Shown here one piece after another: positions 1 to 8,897 of a DNA stretch of 64,000 nt; position 1 is the stretch's first letter, and each line of letters opens with the position of its first letter. The stretch spans positions 1-64,000 of the forward strand of contig JALHMQ010000026.1 in NCBI GenBank assembly GCA_022843955.1. The letters are read 5' to 3'. Source of the stretch: Burkholderiaceae bacterium. GTDB lineage: Bacteria; Pseudomonadota; Gammaproteobacteria; Burkholderiales; Burkholderiaceae_F. The notes under the pieces were generated by a model. That model saw only the letters and a program-made list of their open reading frames with translations, did not search any database and had not been told where the DNA came from. The position numbers and the translations under genes were made by a program.

Positions 1-56
1 CTGTCGCGTGCGGCGGATTTTAAGTCCGCTGTGTCTACCGGTTTCACCACCGCGGC
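1..56 (-). tRNA. tRNA-Leu(UAA), 3' part cut off by the window edge
   Basis: On the reverse strand the sequence starts GCCGCGGTGGTGAAACC, giving a 7-base 5' acceptor strand, T8 and a D-arm with the GGTAGAC core. An anticodon arm GCGGA-CTTAAAA-TCCGC follows, whose loop carries UAA. The long variable arm, T-arm and 3' end lie beyond position 1. It sits 15 bases downstream of a tRNA-Cys 3' half. This recalls the Gly-Cys-Leu(UAA) tRNA operon known in many proteobacteria. Confidence 0.85.
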
Positions 57-71
57 AAGGGTGACGAAAAA

Positions 72-120
72 TGGAGGCGGGGGTCGGAATCGAACCGGCG
101 TACACGGATTTGCAGTCCGA
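72..120 (-). tRNA. 3' half of tRNA-Cys(GCA); 5' half abnormal (probable displaced att fragment)
   Basis: The reverse strand shows an anticodon arm with loop CTGCAAA (anticodon GCA), a T-arm with loop TTCGATT, the acceptor 3' strand CCCCGCC and an encoded CCA at 72-74. Upstream, the expected 5' acceptor GGCGGGG and a normal D-arm are missing. A GGCGG does occur at 165-169, but it would give a 98-base tRNA with two acceptor mismatches and an oversized 5' half. I read this as the 3' fragment left when an element inserted at the anticodon region. The intact gene should then lie at the other island end. A functional odd tRNA is possible but less likely. Confidence 0.6.
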
Positions 121-169
121 ACGATTCTCTTTCGATTCAATGACCTACCAGGCCATATGAGGTTCCGCC

Positions 170-728
170 ACTCATCGACTTGTGTAATCGCTACCTCCCG
201 AACCACACCGGCAACATGTGGCAAGCAGCCGGCGAAAGCAGTGAGGATACCGGAGCGAGCCCGAGCCGACCCGAGCTGAATTCGCGTTCCAGCGGCCCGG
301 CTCCGGGCACGGCGGGTGGCCGGGTCGCGCTCGGGACGAGCGAGCACCGAGCGGAGCGGAGCGAAGCGAGCTGGGAGCCGACCCGATAACCAAGCGGGCG
401 CCGGTCATGCGCAGCATTGACGAACAACAAGGCCCTCGATCCCTGGGCACGGGAACGGACCGCCGCGAGATGACTGCCGGCATCGCCTGCCTAGCCGTGT
501 TGCGTCAGGGATGGAAGCCTGTCATGGGCGAGACGCCAGTACCCGGTGGCTCGACGCGCAGCGCGACAGCCCAGCTCTGCGAAGCAGGGAGTCGCCCAGT
601 CCCACCGACCTCTCGGGGCAACACGACTCAACATCGCCACGCTCGGCGGCGCGCCAACGTCATTGCGCAAGAACACGTCGCCCCTGAAGAAGTACGATGA
701 ACTCAAACAACCCGCTCGGAAGAGGCGC
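170..728. other. Non-coding stretch between the tRNA fragment and the NYN gene
   Basis: I see no gene here: the short ORFs overlap one another on both strands and none has recognisable motifs. The 12-base direct repeat GAGCCGACCCGA occurs at 263-274 and 375-386, within a purine-rich low-complexity tract (about 335-375). If the tRNA-Cys fragment is an att site, this is the first island DNA. Confidence 0.5.
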
Positions 729-1547
729 ATGGGCATCGACAACAACGACAACGGCCGCTCGGTCGCCATGTACTGGGACTTCGAGAACCTGCACGCCGGC
801 GTGCTCGAAGCCAAATACGGCGAAGGCGCCTACGCCAAGCAGGACAACCGCTTCAAGCCCCAGGAACCGCTGGTCGACGTGCAAGCACTCGTCGAACTCG
901 GCGCCTCTTTCGGCCCGGTCGCAATCAACCGCGCTTACGGCAACTGGCAGTACTTCGGCCGTTACCGCGACGCGCTGCTCCAGAACGCGGTCGAGCTGAT
1001 CCAACTGTTCCCGCCTGGCGCATCTGCGAAAAACGGCGCCGACATCAAGCTGTGCCTCGACGCCACCGAAGACATCAGCCGCTTCACCCACGTCGGCACC
1101 GTCATCATCATCGGCGGCGACAGCGACTACATGCCCGTGGCCCAAAAGATCAAGGCGGCTGGCCGAACACTCATCGGCATCGGCAACCGCAAGAACACCA
1201 ACAAGCACTGGGCGAAGAGCTGCCACGAGTTCCGCTACTACGACAGCCTGGTAGAGCCTGAACCTCCGGCCGAAGCCAAGCCCGCCGAAGCCAAGGAAGC
1301 GCCCCCTGCCCCGCCCGCCGACCCGGCCGCCGATGTGCTGCGCCGAGCGGTCCACCTGCTGGCCGAGTCCAAGGGCGAGCCTTGGGTCAACAAGGCCACC
1401 GTGTGGCCCATGATCAAGCGCCTGGACTCCACCTTTGACCCCAAGGACCACGGTCACGCCAGTTTCGGCGAGATGCTCAAGGCTCTGGACACAATTGTCG
1501 ATGTGCGCAAAGGCGAAGCCGACCACCAGCTCCGCCTGAAGTCGTAG
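729..1547 (+). CDS. NYN-domain (PIN-like) protein with C-terminal LOTUS-like region
   Basis: The 272-residue product has an N-terminal NYN domain, a PIN-like fold expected to act as a metal-dependent RNase. Acidic residues sit where the family places them: D17 and N20 in MYWDFENLHAG, D105 in GADIKLCLD, and D131/D133 in GGDSDYMPVA. A Pro/Ala/Glu-rich linker (about 175-202) leads to a C-terminal domain (203-270) resembling OST-HTH/LOTUS RNA-binding modules. An ORF is open from 546, but I chose the ATG at 729 because the NYN domain starts there and GGAAGAGG (718-725) lies just upstream. RNA cleavage is inferred from the family; the substrate is unknown. It is the only rightward gene in the first 10 kb. 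Confidence 0.8.
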   Translation: MGIDNNDNGRSVAMYWDFENLHAGVLEAKYGEGAYAKQDNRFKPQEPLVDVQALVELGASFGPVAINRAYGNWQYFGRYRDALLQNAVELIQLFPPGASAKNGADIKLCLDATEDISRFTHVGTVIIIGGDSDYMPVAQKIKAAGRTLIGIGNRKNTNKHWAKSCHEFRYYDSLVEPEPPAEAKPAEAKEAPPAPPADPAADVLRRAVHLLAESKGEPWVNKATVWPMIKRLDSTFDPKDHGHASFGEMLKALDTIVDVRKGEADHQLRLKS

Positions 1548-1562
1548 GGCAAGCGATAGAGA

Positions 1563-1578
1563 GGCCGCGTCAGCGGCC
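1563..1578. terminator. Hairpin GGCCGC-GTCA-GCGGCC after the NYN gene
   Basis: A perfect 6-bp stem with a GTCA loop lies 15 bases after the NYN stop codon and just before the stop of the convergent RadC remnant. There is no T-run, so it is only a candidate, possibly serving both strands. Confidence 0.35.
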
Positions 1579-1586
1579 CCTCGGGC

Positions 1587-1841
1587 TCACAGCAGCCCGC
1601 GCTCCGTAAACGACACGCACTTGTCACCGGCCACGATGAAGTGGTCCAGCACCCGAGCGTCAACCATCGCCAGCACAGCCTTCAGCGACTGCGTCAGGAG
1701 CTCGATGATGCGGTGCTGCGCATCGAGGAACAGCACGCAGAACACCTCGTGCTTCAGAACGCCCAGGTGCAGTCGCAGATGATCCTTCACCGCTTGCGGC
1801 GAGGACATCGCGGTACCGCGCCGCACCCGCTGCGACAGCAT
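1587..1841 (-). pseudogene. radC: RadC/JAB-domain remnant lacking its catalytic centre
   Basis: The reading frame begins with RadC-like sequence (SPQAVKDHLRLHLG, then HEVFCVLFLDAQHRIIE). It jumps directly to the C-terminal RadC block (KAVLAMVDARVLDHFIVAG, then SFTERGLL). The intervening block of about 45-50 residues, which holds the JAMM zinc motif HNHPSG, is missing in frame. An intact RadC is about 160-230 residues; this frame gives about 84. An open frame continues upstream to 2156 but has no RadC similarity. I treat it as a decayed gene. RadC-like genes are common in mobile elements, which fits an island. Confidence 0.7.
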
Positions 1842-2049
1842 GGTGAATCGTAAGTGCGTCAGTGCATCGCACTCACGGGCAAGTGTCCAACGAGCCTCCC
1901 CCTCTGATGATGACGGAGCGAGGAAGAGCGTAGCGTCAGCAAAGCGCGGCTCTTCGGCGGTGCATTGCACTTTCCCAAATAGCGAGGGATCGGACCGGAC
2001 GCGCTGACCGGTCGGGCGACCTTCCGCCGAATGGACTCTCCGGACCTCA

Positions 2050-3309
2050 CTACGCCCGGCTTTGGAAATCAGAGCAAGCTGAGAACGCTGTCGCGGTGAG
2101 TGCGATATCGCCGCGTGCGATTCCCGCCCTTTTCGCTGCGTCCTGCCAACCCTCAACCGCCGTGACCACCGCCTTCACGACCTCCTTTGCGCGTACGGTC
2201 GACAGCCCGTAGAACGGCGCCGTCGCCAGCGCCGCGGCCAGACGGGGCCGGTTGTCGACGTCGTCGATGTTCAGGACGTGGTCTGCCTTGTCGACGTTCG
2301 GGTTCAGATCGAATGCGGGTGCCAGCCGCCAGCCGGTTTCGCCCAGCAAGAAGCCGTGATTGCGCAGATGATCATCCCGGTTACCCACGGCGATGTTGAA
2401 GGCGACCCGGCGGAACAGTTGCTCCAGTTCGGAAGCGACGTAGTCAGCATCGCCATGGGCGCGCAGAAACTGCGCCAACTCCAGGTAGCTGGTGCCCTCG
2501 CTGTATTCCTTGCGCAGCATCGTCATCGCTGATGCGTAGAACCGTCGCGTGTCGCTGAGCCGGTCGAAGCGCTTTACGCAGAACGTGTGGAACGCGCTGT
2601 TGAACCGGACCAGCTTCGCCGCAGGGACATCGATCCCCGCCCGCTCGGCGAGGCCGTGCACCACGTACTCCCACGCGCCGACATCGCGGTCGTCGTCGCG
2701 CGCGGGGAACTTGCCGATCCACAATGAGCCGTCGACCTCGGTGAAATTGGCCTTCGGTCGCGCACCACCAAGCGAGGCGCCCGGCGCGACGAGGACCGCC
2801 AGCCACTTGCGCAACGCATCCATGTCGTCGATCCGGCGGCTGCTCAGCTGGTAGGCGACAGCCTCGAGTTCGCGCAGCGTGGTCACGGGCGGTGCTGCCA
2901 TCTTCTCGTTCCCCAGAAACTCGGTCGTTCCAGCGAGGCGGAACCGCAGTGCCCCTTGCCGCGTGAAGTCCTGGACGCCGATGAGAAAGTCCCAAGCGTG
3001 GAGCGTTCGTGGCGGGCGTGCCTCATCCTGGGCCTGCAGCGCTTCGCGCCGCTTCATCAGGGTCTGGCCCCAGCGGTCGGGTGAGGAGTCGAGGAAGATG
3101 CCGAAACTGCCGAGTTCGGGCTTGGGAAAGAACGGCGCGTCATCGAGCGACAGGTCAGGGTCGAGCGCGAACGCGCGCGGATCGTGAAGCCACGCCCGCT
3201 CGTAGCGGAAGCGGATCTGTCCCCGGTCGTTCGACAGCCAGCCAACGAGGAACGCCGGACCGCGCTCGCAGTCGAGCCAGACTTCGAGCGTGCTGCCCTT
3301 ATTGCTCAC
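2050..3309 (-). CDS. hipA: HipA-like serine/threonine kinase toxin
   Basis: The 419-residue product matches the HipA kinase family, close to the usual 430-440 residues. Key segments are the GASLGGARPKANF loop (177-189), the catalytic loop NRDDHLRNHGF (310-320) and the metal-binding PAFDLNP (331-337). HipA toxins phosphorylate glutamyl-tRNA synthetase or other targets to cause dormancy; the target here is unknown. The start is a GTG inside GTGA that overlaps the stop of the antitoxin gene, so the two are translationally coupled. All motifs look intact, so the kinase is probably active. Confidence 0.88.
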   Translation of the reverse strand: MSNKGSTLEVWLDCERGPAFLVGWLSNDRGQIRFRYERAWLHDPRAFALDPDLSLDDAPFFPKPELGSFGIFLDSSPDRWGQTLMKRREALQAQDEARPPRTLHAWDFLIGVQDFTRQGALRFRLAGTTEFLGNEKMAAPPVTTLRELEAVAYQLSSRRIDDMDALRKWLAVLVAPGASLGGARPKANFTEVDGSLWIGKFPARDDDRDVGAWEYVVHGLAERAGIDVPAAKLVRFNSAFHTFCVKRFDRLSDTRRFYASAMTMLRKEYSEGTSYLELAQFLRAHGDADYVASELEQLFRRVAFNIAVGNRDDHLRNHGFLLGETGWRLAPAFDLNPNVDKADHVLNIDDVDNRPRLAAALATAPFYGLSTVRAKEVVKAVVTAVEGWQDAAKRAGIARGDIALTATAFSACSDFQSRA

Positions 3310-3665
3310 GAGCTCGCCCCGTCGTCGCTTGACGGCAGCGTGACCGATGCACTCGGCGGCGATCGACGCCGCCGCGGCTTGGGCAAGGCAAGGTCCTGCA
3401 GCTTGCGACCGACCTTGTCGTCGGCGGCCAGCCCGTCGATGTCGGCTTCCAGTCCGAGCACCGCCATCACCCGCAGATACGTTCCCATCGTGGCGCCGGC
3501 ATTCCCGGCCTCGACCTTGTGAAGCGAACTGCGGGAGATGCCCGCACGCTGAGCGACAACCGCACTGCTGAGTTGCCGTCGCAACCGGGCGAGCTTCAAT
3601 CGCTCGCCCAGGTGGGCGAGGAGCTTCTGCTCCTGCGGGAAGATGATCGGTGGCTTGCGCGGCAT
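3306..3665 (-). CDS. hipB: HipB-like Xre-family antitoxin
   Basis: The 119-residue protein has a helix-turn-helix of the Xre type (LKLARLRRQLSSAVVAQRAG through ISRSSLHKVEAG) and a basic Pro/Arg-rich tail. HipB proteins bind their promoter and neutralise HipA. The ATG at 3665 (MPRKPPIIFP) is preferred to an upstream in-frame start at 3692, because the latter would place the putative operator inside the gene. Its stop overlaps the hipA start by a GTGA junction, the usual order for hipBA operons. Confidence 0.82.
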   Translation of the reverse strand: MPRKPPIIFPQEQKLLAHLGERLKLARLRRQLSSAVVAQRAGISRSSLHKVEAGNAGATMGTYLRVMAVLGLEADIDGLAADDKVGRKLQDLALPKPRRRRSPPSASVTLPSSDDGASS

Positions 3666-3672
3666 GTCGCTA

Positions 3673-3682
3673 TTGTAAACAA
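3673..3682. promoter_or_regulatory. Candidate HipB operator TTGTAAACAA
   Basis: The inverted repeat TTGT-AA-ACAA lies 7 bases upstream of the hipB start. On the coding strand it overlaps a -10-like TACAAT. HipB-type regulators bind short palindromes over their own promoter, so autoregulation is a reasonable inference. A single short palindrome is weak evidence. Confidence 0.4.
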
Positions 3683-3792
3683 ACTGCTGCAATTCTGTCT
3701 TTTATAAGCGACCAATGACGCTGAACATCGATCTCCCGTCACAACAGGCCGCCCGCGGCGGAGTTGTCGCAAGTGGCTGTCCAGTCGCTCAA

Positions 3793-6700
3793 CTATTGCC
3801 GCGACCGCTGGAGTTGGTTTCTCGCGTCGTTCTCACGGGGATCGAACGGCTGCGGTTCGCCAATCGGTTGGCCCCCTGAGCCAAAGCGCAACGCCGGTTC
3901 ACGCAGGCGACGCTCGACCTCGTCACGTGGGAAGACATAGTCCGGCAAACGGTGACCAAGGACGCTGCTTGGCGCGGCGTCACGCACGAGAATCACGATC
4001 CCGTCGATGCCCAGTTGCTCGCCGTCGCTGCGCTTAGGCACCGTCACGCGATCGAACCAGCCACCGAGGGCTGCGCCCGGTTCGAGCACGAGCCAGTCGC
4101 CGGGCAGCGCATCCGTCCCGGTGCGCAGAGACTGCTCGCCGCGGACGTGACGCACGCCCTTGCCGCCGAGCAAGTCCTTGATGGCTGGCGCATCAATGGG
4201 CAACGTGAGCACGCGCCCGTTGCGCACTTGATGCGCCAGTTCGATCGGTGGCAACGGACCACCGCAACCATCGATACGTGGATCACAGATCGGCGGCAGT
4301 GGGCAGCGTCCGAGGCCAGGCCGGCAGCCAGGTGGCAGCGACACTACTTCGCACGGGCCGCGTCGGCAGATCAGGCGAATGGGATCGACCCACTCGTAGA
4401 AGCGATCAGGCAGCTTGAACGGATCGGCGAGACCGTCTGTTCCGCACAAGAAGTCCGGGACGCGCTGGCGGACGATCGACGGGCGCAACGTGCTGCAGAT
4501 CTGCTGATAGCTGCAGTCACCGCCGTTGCACACGCGCAGGCGGGGCCGTGGTCCAGGTCCGGGTGGCGGCTCGAGCCCGGCGAGCATGAACTGGGGCGTG
4601 TTCAGCAGCATGCCGCAGAAGCGTCGCGACTTGCCCGCCAGATCGGCGATGCCGGCTGCGCGCGAGGCAACCGGTGCGCCGAACAAGGCCTCCAGCGCCT
4701 GCGCCTCCGTCACGGTCAGCCCGGTCGGTACCGCACCGGTAAGTGTGCTGTCGTTGAGGAGCCAATCCTTGATCGTCCGTGCGAGGTCTTCGACCTTGAG
4801 TTCGCTTCCCGGGTTCGCCGCATCGAAGCCCGCAATCGCCGCCATCAGGCGATCGACCCAGTCAGTGGCCACGCCCGCTGGCTTCTCGCAGCGTCCGTGC
4901 GTGAACTCCCATGAAAGGAGACTCGTGAAGCTCGTCCCCCGGAAGCCTGGCTCGGTGTCGCGCCAGTAGTCGCCCATCGCCAGCCCCAGGGCCTTGCTCG
5001 GGTAAGCGTTGGGATAGAAGCGCTGCGGCCGGGTCCAATCGAGTGCGGTGGCCGCCGAGTTGAGCAACGAGCGAGCGCCGTACCGATGCACCGCTTCGCT
5101 CATCGGGTCGTAGTGGCGCGACCGATTGGCAGGTGCGTTGCGGTCGTAGGCGGGGTCCGGCGTCGGTACCGAGCCAGCCGTCCAGCCCGGCTGCGCGATC
5201 GGCGGCCTGCGCGGATCGCCTTCAGCCCAGGGGTTGAACATCAGCGGCAACTCGTAGGGCGACGTCGCGCCGCCGCTGGTCGCGATCCCGTCTCCGGTCG
5301 CTGGTGCGCGGCGATTGAAGTAATCGAAGAGCAGGACGCGGACAAGTACTTCGCGCAGCGACCACTGCTTGTTGACGAAGTTGTACTCAGTCAGATTCCA
5401 CAGGATGTTGCGCTGTGCCTCGTTGCGTGGGTGGTAGAGATCGATCGTCAGCGGGTAGCCCATGACCTCGGTCCACACCATGTCGACGATGCTGGCCGCG
5501 GTCATCATCGCGAGCGCATCGTCGCCATGAACGTAGGCGCCGTTGAGCGGGTTGGTGTTGCAACTGGCCACGGCGGCACTGCAGATGCTTCCGCCGCAAC
5601 CGGCGTTGGCCGGCAATCCGTTGATCCAGTTGCGCACCGTGTCCAGCTGCGCCGCCGTGAAGGCCACCCCCGCGGGCGGCATGCGGAACCCTGCCGTCGC
5701 CGATGTCAGTCGCTCCATCAGGTGGCTGCCACGTCCGCCGCAGCCGGCCTCGCTGCCGCTTGCACACCGAGGATTGACCCGCGCCTTCGTCGGGTCGCCC
5801 GTGGACGGCGCGCGGACCAGCGCGCTGGCGAAGTTGGTCGCGGTCATCGTCAAACCGCCGGCGCCGCCGGAGTGACATCCGAAGCAACCCGCGGAGGTAA
5901 ACAGACTGCGAACGTCGTTCTCTGCGGCGATCTGCGCCGCTGTCGGCGTCGGCTCGATGCCGCTCGTGCAGGAGGTGCATGTGAGGCCAGCCATGACCGG
6001 GGAAGACGTGCAGCGCGCCAATCCGTTTCGCAGATTGCGCACGCCGCGATCCAGCAGGGCCTCGACATCGAAGATCGACGAACGCCGACCCAGGTCGCGC
6101 GTCAGGAATCCGATTCCGGTAGATTCGGGGTCGTCGTTCGCCGGCCGCGAGAAGCTGCCGCAGGACTGCATGCCCCAGGGGGCGATGGCCCCACTGTTGA
6201 CGCCAGTGACGCGGAACGGCGCATGCAGCTCGCGCTCGTTGCTGCGGCCCGCGTTGTTCCCATACACCGCCTGCTCCATGTACATCGGCAGCGGATGCAT
6301 CCGGTTCCATTGGCTGCTCGCGCCAGTCACCGAGGCAAATGCGTTGTGACAGGTCAGGCACTCGTTGCGGCGATGAAGGTAGACACTCTCGAAGCGCTTG
6401 AACAGGCTGCTGCGCTGGTTCGCTTCGTTGGCCTGGGCACCCGCAATCGGCTTGCTCTGGAGAGAGAACAGGTACGCCCGGTATGCGGGCGACAGATCAT
6501 CGAGCATGAGCGACGAGCGCACCACGTCGGTCATCGTGAAGCTGCCGCAGGCACCTGCGCCGCAGCGTGCAGGTCCGGCCTCGGGGCCGTTGTCGCGGAT
6601 CCAGCGAGCCAGTTCGGAGGAGTTGCCGGCGGTGGCAACGGCCTGCGGGAAGCAGGCACGCTGCGACTGCTGGTCGCCGAACAGGCCTGGCGTCTCCTTA

Positions 6701-6993
6701 CTGGCCTTCATGTGGTTGACCATGACTTCGGTCCAGTGTTCGACGAACTCCGGGCGGTCCATCATCCCGCGCAGGGTCGCTTCGCGGCCCACGCGCCGTG
6801 TCATGTCCACCACGACCTTCAACTCGTCGTGACCACGCGCCTTGCGGCCGTAGAGGATGGGAAACACCTGGCGTGCGAACGACCAGTCGCCGTTGTCGGA
6901 CTCGCGCACCATCGGCACGCACGAAGTCAGCAATGCGATTGCAGCAGTAGCTGCCGCGACCATGCGCGAGCCTCGGAGCAAGAGTCGATGCAT
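3793..6993 (-). CDS. Exported cytochrome c-type lipoprotein partnered with a DUF1501 protein
   Basis: The 1066-residue protein begins with a lipoprotein signal (lipobox LLTSC, Cys25). Two haem-binding motifs are visible, CLTCH (212-216) and CFGCH (370-374), with a possible axial Met in FRMPP (about 438). A third site, CTSCTSG near 340, lacks the His. This arrangement resembles large cytochrome proteins often encoded beside DUF1501 proteins. The tail (about 830-950) is unusually rich in Cys and Pro, including GGDCSYQQIC and CRPGLGRCPLPPICDP. The DUF1501 gene lies 9 bases upstream, so the two form an operon. A role in redox chemistry at the envelope is inferred; the substrate is unknown. Confidence 0.75.
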   Translation of the reverse strand: MHRLLLRGSRMVAAATAAIALLTSCVPMVRESDNGDWSFARQVFPILYGRKARGHDELKVVVDMTRRVGREATLRGMMDRPEFVEHWTEVMVNHMKASKETPGLFGDQQSQRACFPQAVATAGNSSELARWIRDNGPEAGPARCGAGACGSFTMTDVVRSSLMLDDLSPAYRAYLFSLQSKPIAGAQANEANQRSSLFKRFESVYLHRRNECLTCHNAFASVTGASSQWNRMHPLPMYMEQAVYGNNAGRSNERELHAPFRVTGVNSGAIAPWGMQSCGSFSRPANDDPESTGIGFLTRDLGRRSSIFDVEALLDRGVRNLRNGLARCTSSPVMAGLTCTSCTSGIEPTPTAAQIAAENDVRSLFTSAGCFGCHSGGAGGLTMTATNFASALVRAPSTGDPTKARVNPRCASGSEAGCGGRGSHLMERLTSATAGFRMPPAGVAFTAAQLDTVRNWINGLPANAGCGGSICSAAVASCNTNPLNGAYVHGDDALAMMTAASIVDMVWTEVMGYPLTIDLYHPRNEAQRNILWNLTEYNFVNKQWSLREVLVRVLLFDYFNRRAPATGDGIATSGGATSPYELPLMFNPWAEGDPRRPPIAQPGWTAGSVPTPDPAYDRNAPANRSRHYDPMSEAVHRYGARSLLNSAATALDWTRPQRFYPNAYPSKALGLAMGDYWRDTEPGFRGTSFTSLLSWEFTHGRCEKPAGVATDWVDRLMAAIAGFDAANPGSELKVEDLARTIKDWLLNDSTLTGAVPTGLTVTEAQALEALFGAPVASRAAGIADLAGKSRRFCGMLLNTPQFMLAGLEPPPGPGPRPRLRVCNGGDCSYQQICSTLRPSIVRQRVPDFLCGTDGLADPFKLPDRFYEWVDPIRLICRRGPCEVVSLPPGCRPGLGRCPLPPICDPRIDGCGGPLPPIELAHQVRNGRVLTLPIDAPAIKDLLGGKGVRHVRGEQSLRTGTDALPGDWLVLEPGAALGGWFDRVTVPKRSDGEQLGIDGIVILVRDAAPSSVLGHRLPDYVFPRDEVERRLREPALRFGSGGQPIGEPQPFDPRENDARNQLQRSRQ

Positions 6994-7002
6994 CGCGGTC
7001 TC

Positions 7003-8592
7003 CTAGCCCGGCACGCCGAGCAGCGTGCGGCGGATGTTGGCGGCAGTACCTTCGTGCGCGCCGGCATCAATCAGCGCGCCTGTGATATCGGTGCTGCCGA
7101 ACAATGCGTCGGCGAAGGGGAAGACCCCGGCCGCCAGCAGCGCAGCCGCACGTACGTCGGCGCAGTTGAAGACGCGCGTTGGGTCGGCGATGCCATCGGC
7201 GTCGCGCAGGCGGCCGACCACGGCGCGGGAGGTGATCGGACCGCCGATGAGGACGTTGACGAAACCCTGTGGGAAGTGGTCGCGGCCTTCGGAGTTGGTG
7301 TTGGCGATGCCGCTGTTGGCGCGAAACGGCGTTCTTCCGAACTCGGTGGTCAAGACGACCATCGTCGTGTTCAGGTCGAGCAGCCCCCCGTCCACGAGGC
7401 TGCGCAGGGTAGACAGCACGTTGTGAAGGTTGACTGACGTCGCCAACACATGACCGTTGTTGTGGGTGTCGTAGCCGCCGCCTGACGTACCGATCAACCC
7501 GCCATCCACCACGCCGACGTAGTGAGCCGGCGTCGTCGGGTGCGCGATCAGGTGCGCAGCGAGGCGAATCGCATTCGCGGTGACGTTCAGTTGTGTGGTG
7601 AACGCCGTGCCGGACAGGCGTGCGCAGTGCGGCTCTGTCGATGGAGATAACGGTGCAGCCGCCAGCAGCGAACGCAACAGCGAGGCAGCGACGAGGTTGC
7701 CGGCAGCCGCGTCATAGTCGGCGAAGCCGCGACTGCGGATCGGGTCGCCCACGCCAGCGGCACGCAGAAGATCGCGGTACTGCGCCCGGTAGTAGTTGTA
7801 GATCTGCTCAGCCTCGGGCGTGATCCGGGGTGACGGACCGTCAGTGCGGTCAAGCATCGACAGCAAGTTGCCGGCGGCATCGCTGTCGATGACGACAGGT
7901 CGGGCGGCACCGGGATGCTGGCCGGTGGCCGAGAAGACCTGAACGTTATCCCCGGGAATGTCGCCGGCGATGGGGCGCAACACAAACGAAAACGGGACCC
8001 GGCGGCGCATCGACGCGGGCTTGGTGTCTTCGATGGCGAGTGCTCGATGCTGGATTGCGGCGCCCAGACCAGCGAGCTTCGTGTTTCCAAGCCGAAAGCC
8101 GCTGCCGGCATAAGGAATCGCCGCCTCGTGTGGCAGAAGATCGTGCTGCAGGGCGATGATACGCATGCGATCGCGCAACGATGCGGCCCAAAGCGGGGCG
8201 GCAATCGCGCCGAGATGTATCGGGTGCGCACTCTCGGAGGTGTCAAAGGCCTGCGATGTTGACGCAGAACCCGCTGCGCCGGCGCACGTCGAGTTGAGCG
8301 AGAGCGACGGGAAGGTGGCTTGCGTTGCCGTGCCGCTACCGAAGCCGCGAAAGCCCGGACCGGGACTTGGGCGGAAGTAGAACGACTCCCACGGCGACAG
8401 GCCGCCATACAAATGGATCTCGAGGATCTTGTGCGTCGGCGTGCTGCCCGACCAGACGCCCGTGGGGATCTCGCCCCATGTCCCAGCGGTGCTCTGCGCA
8501 CGCGCAGCGGGGGTCAGTCCGCCAAGCGCGCCCATCGCTGATGCCGCTGCTGCGGCGCTGAGCAAGCGCCGCCGAGTCCAGTCGTGCTTCAT
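7003..8592 (-). CDS. Tat-exported DUF1501 protein
   Basis: The 529-residue protein starts with a twin-arginine signal (TRRRLLSAAAAASAM, then an AARA cleavage site). It carries DUF1501/sulfatase-like features such as GGGYDTHNNGHV and VVLTTEFGRTPFRAN, with His, Asp and Glu-rich putative metal sites. An in-frame start 18 bases upstream is possible, but the ATG at 8592 puts MKHDWTRRRLL at the N-terminus, as in Tat substrates. It is followed after 9 bases by the cytochrome c-type lipoprotein gene. Such pairs are common in proteobacteria and planctomycetes, and their biochemical role is not established. Confidence 0.78.
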   Translation of the reverse strand: MKHDWTRRRLLSAAAAASAMGALGGLTPAARAQSTAGTWGEIPTGVWSGSTPTHKILEIHLYGGLSPWESFYFRPSPGPGFRGFGSGTATQATFPSLSLNSTCAGAAGSASTSQAFDTSESAHPIHLGAIAAPLWAASLRDRMRIIALQHDLLPHEAAIPYAGSGFRLGNTKLAGLGAAIQHRALAIEDTKPASMRRRVPFSFVLRPIAGDIPGDNVQVFSATGQHPGAARPVVIDSDAAGNLLSMLDRTDGPSPRITPEAEQIYNYYRAQYRDLLRAAGVGDPIRSRGFADYDAAAGNLVAASLLRSLLAAAPLSPSTEPHCARLSGTAFTTQLNVTANAIRLAAHLIAHPTTPAHYVGVVDGGLIGTSGGGYDTHNNGHVLATSVNLHNVLSTLRSLVDGGLLDLNTTMVVLTTEFGRTPFRANSGIANTNSEGRDHFPQGFVNVLIGGPITSRAVVGRLRDADGIADPTRVFNCADVRAAALLAAGVFPFADALFGSTDITGALIDAGAHEGTAANIRRTLLGVPG

Positions 8593-8897
8593 GGCGTCCC
8601 CCTCGACCAAGGCCCTGCATGGAGTCGGAACCTAGCGTCTGCGCGAATCTAGGCGCGCGATGGTCGATGGACAACGCGATTATTCGTGTGCGTGGTCGGC
8701 GTGGCAGAGCGGCAGATCTTTAAACGAGCGACTGCTTGTCGTCTGGAGCTTCGGCGCCGATCACGCGGCCATGTCGTGGCGGCAGTTCACGCGGGGCCCG
8801 ACAAGCAACGGGGTTACCCGACGCGCGAGCACGCGAGGCGGTGTGCGTGTCGCCGTCGGTTCAGTCGCGCACAACAGGAACCTGCGCAGGGCGCCAA
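8593..8897. other. Intergenic region upstream of the DUF1501 operon
   Basis: No credible gene is visible in these 305 bases. It should contain the leftward promoter of the DUF1501-cytochrome operon and the 3' end of the TPR transcript. I could not identify a clear promoter or terminator. Confidence 0.4.

Noticed and set aside
263-386. Two copies of GAGCCGACCCGA as a tandem repeat array
   Set aside because: Only two copies, in GC-rich low-complexity DNA; not enough for a functional claim.
5086-7437. 783-residue plus-strand frame opposite the cytochrome/DUF1501 operon
   Set aside because: It is Arg/His-rich with no domain signs and is a GC-driven shadow of two genes with clear motifs on the other strand.
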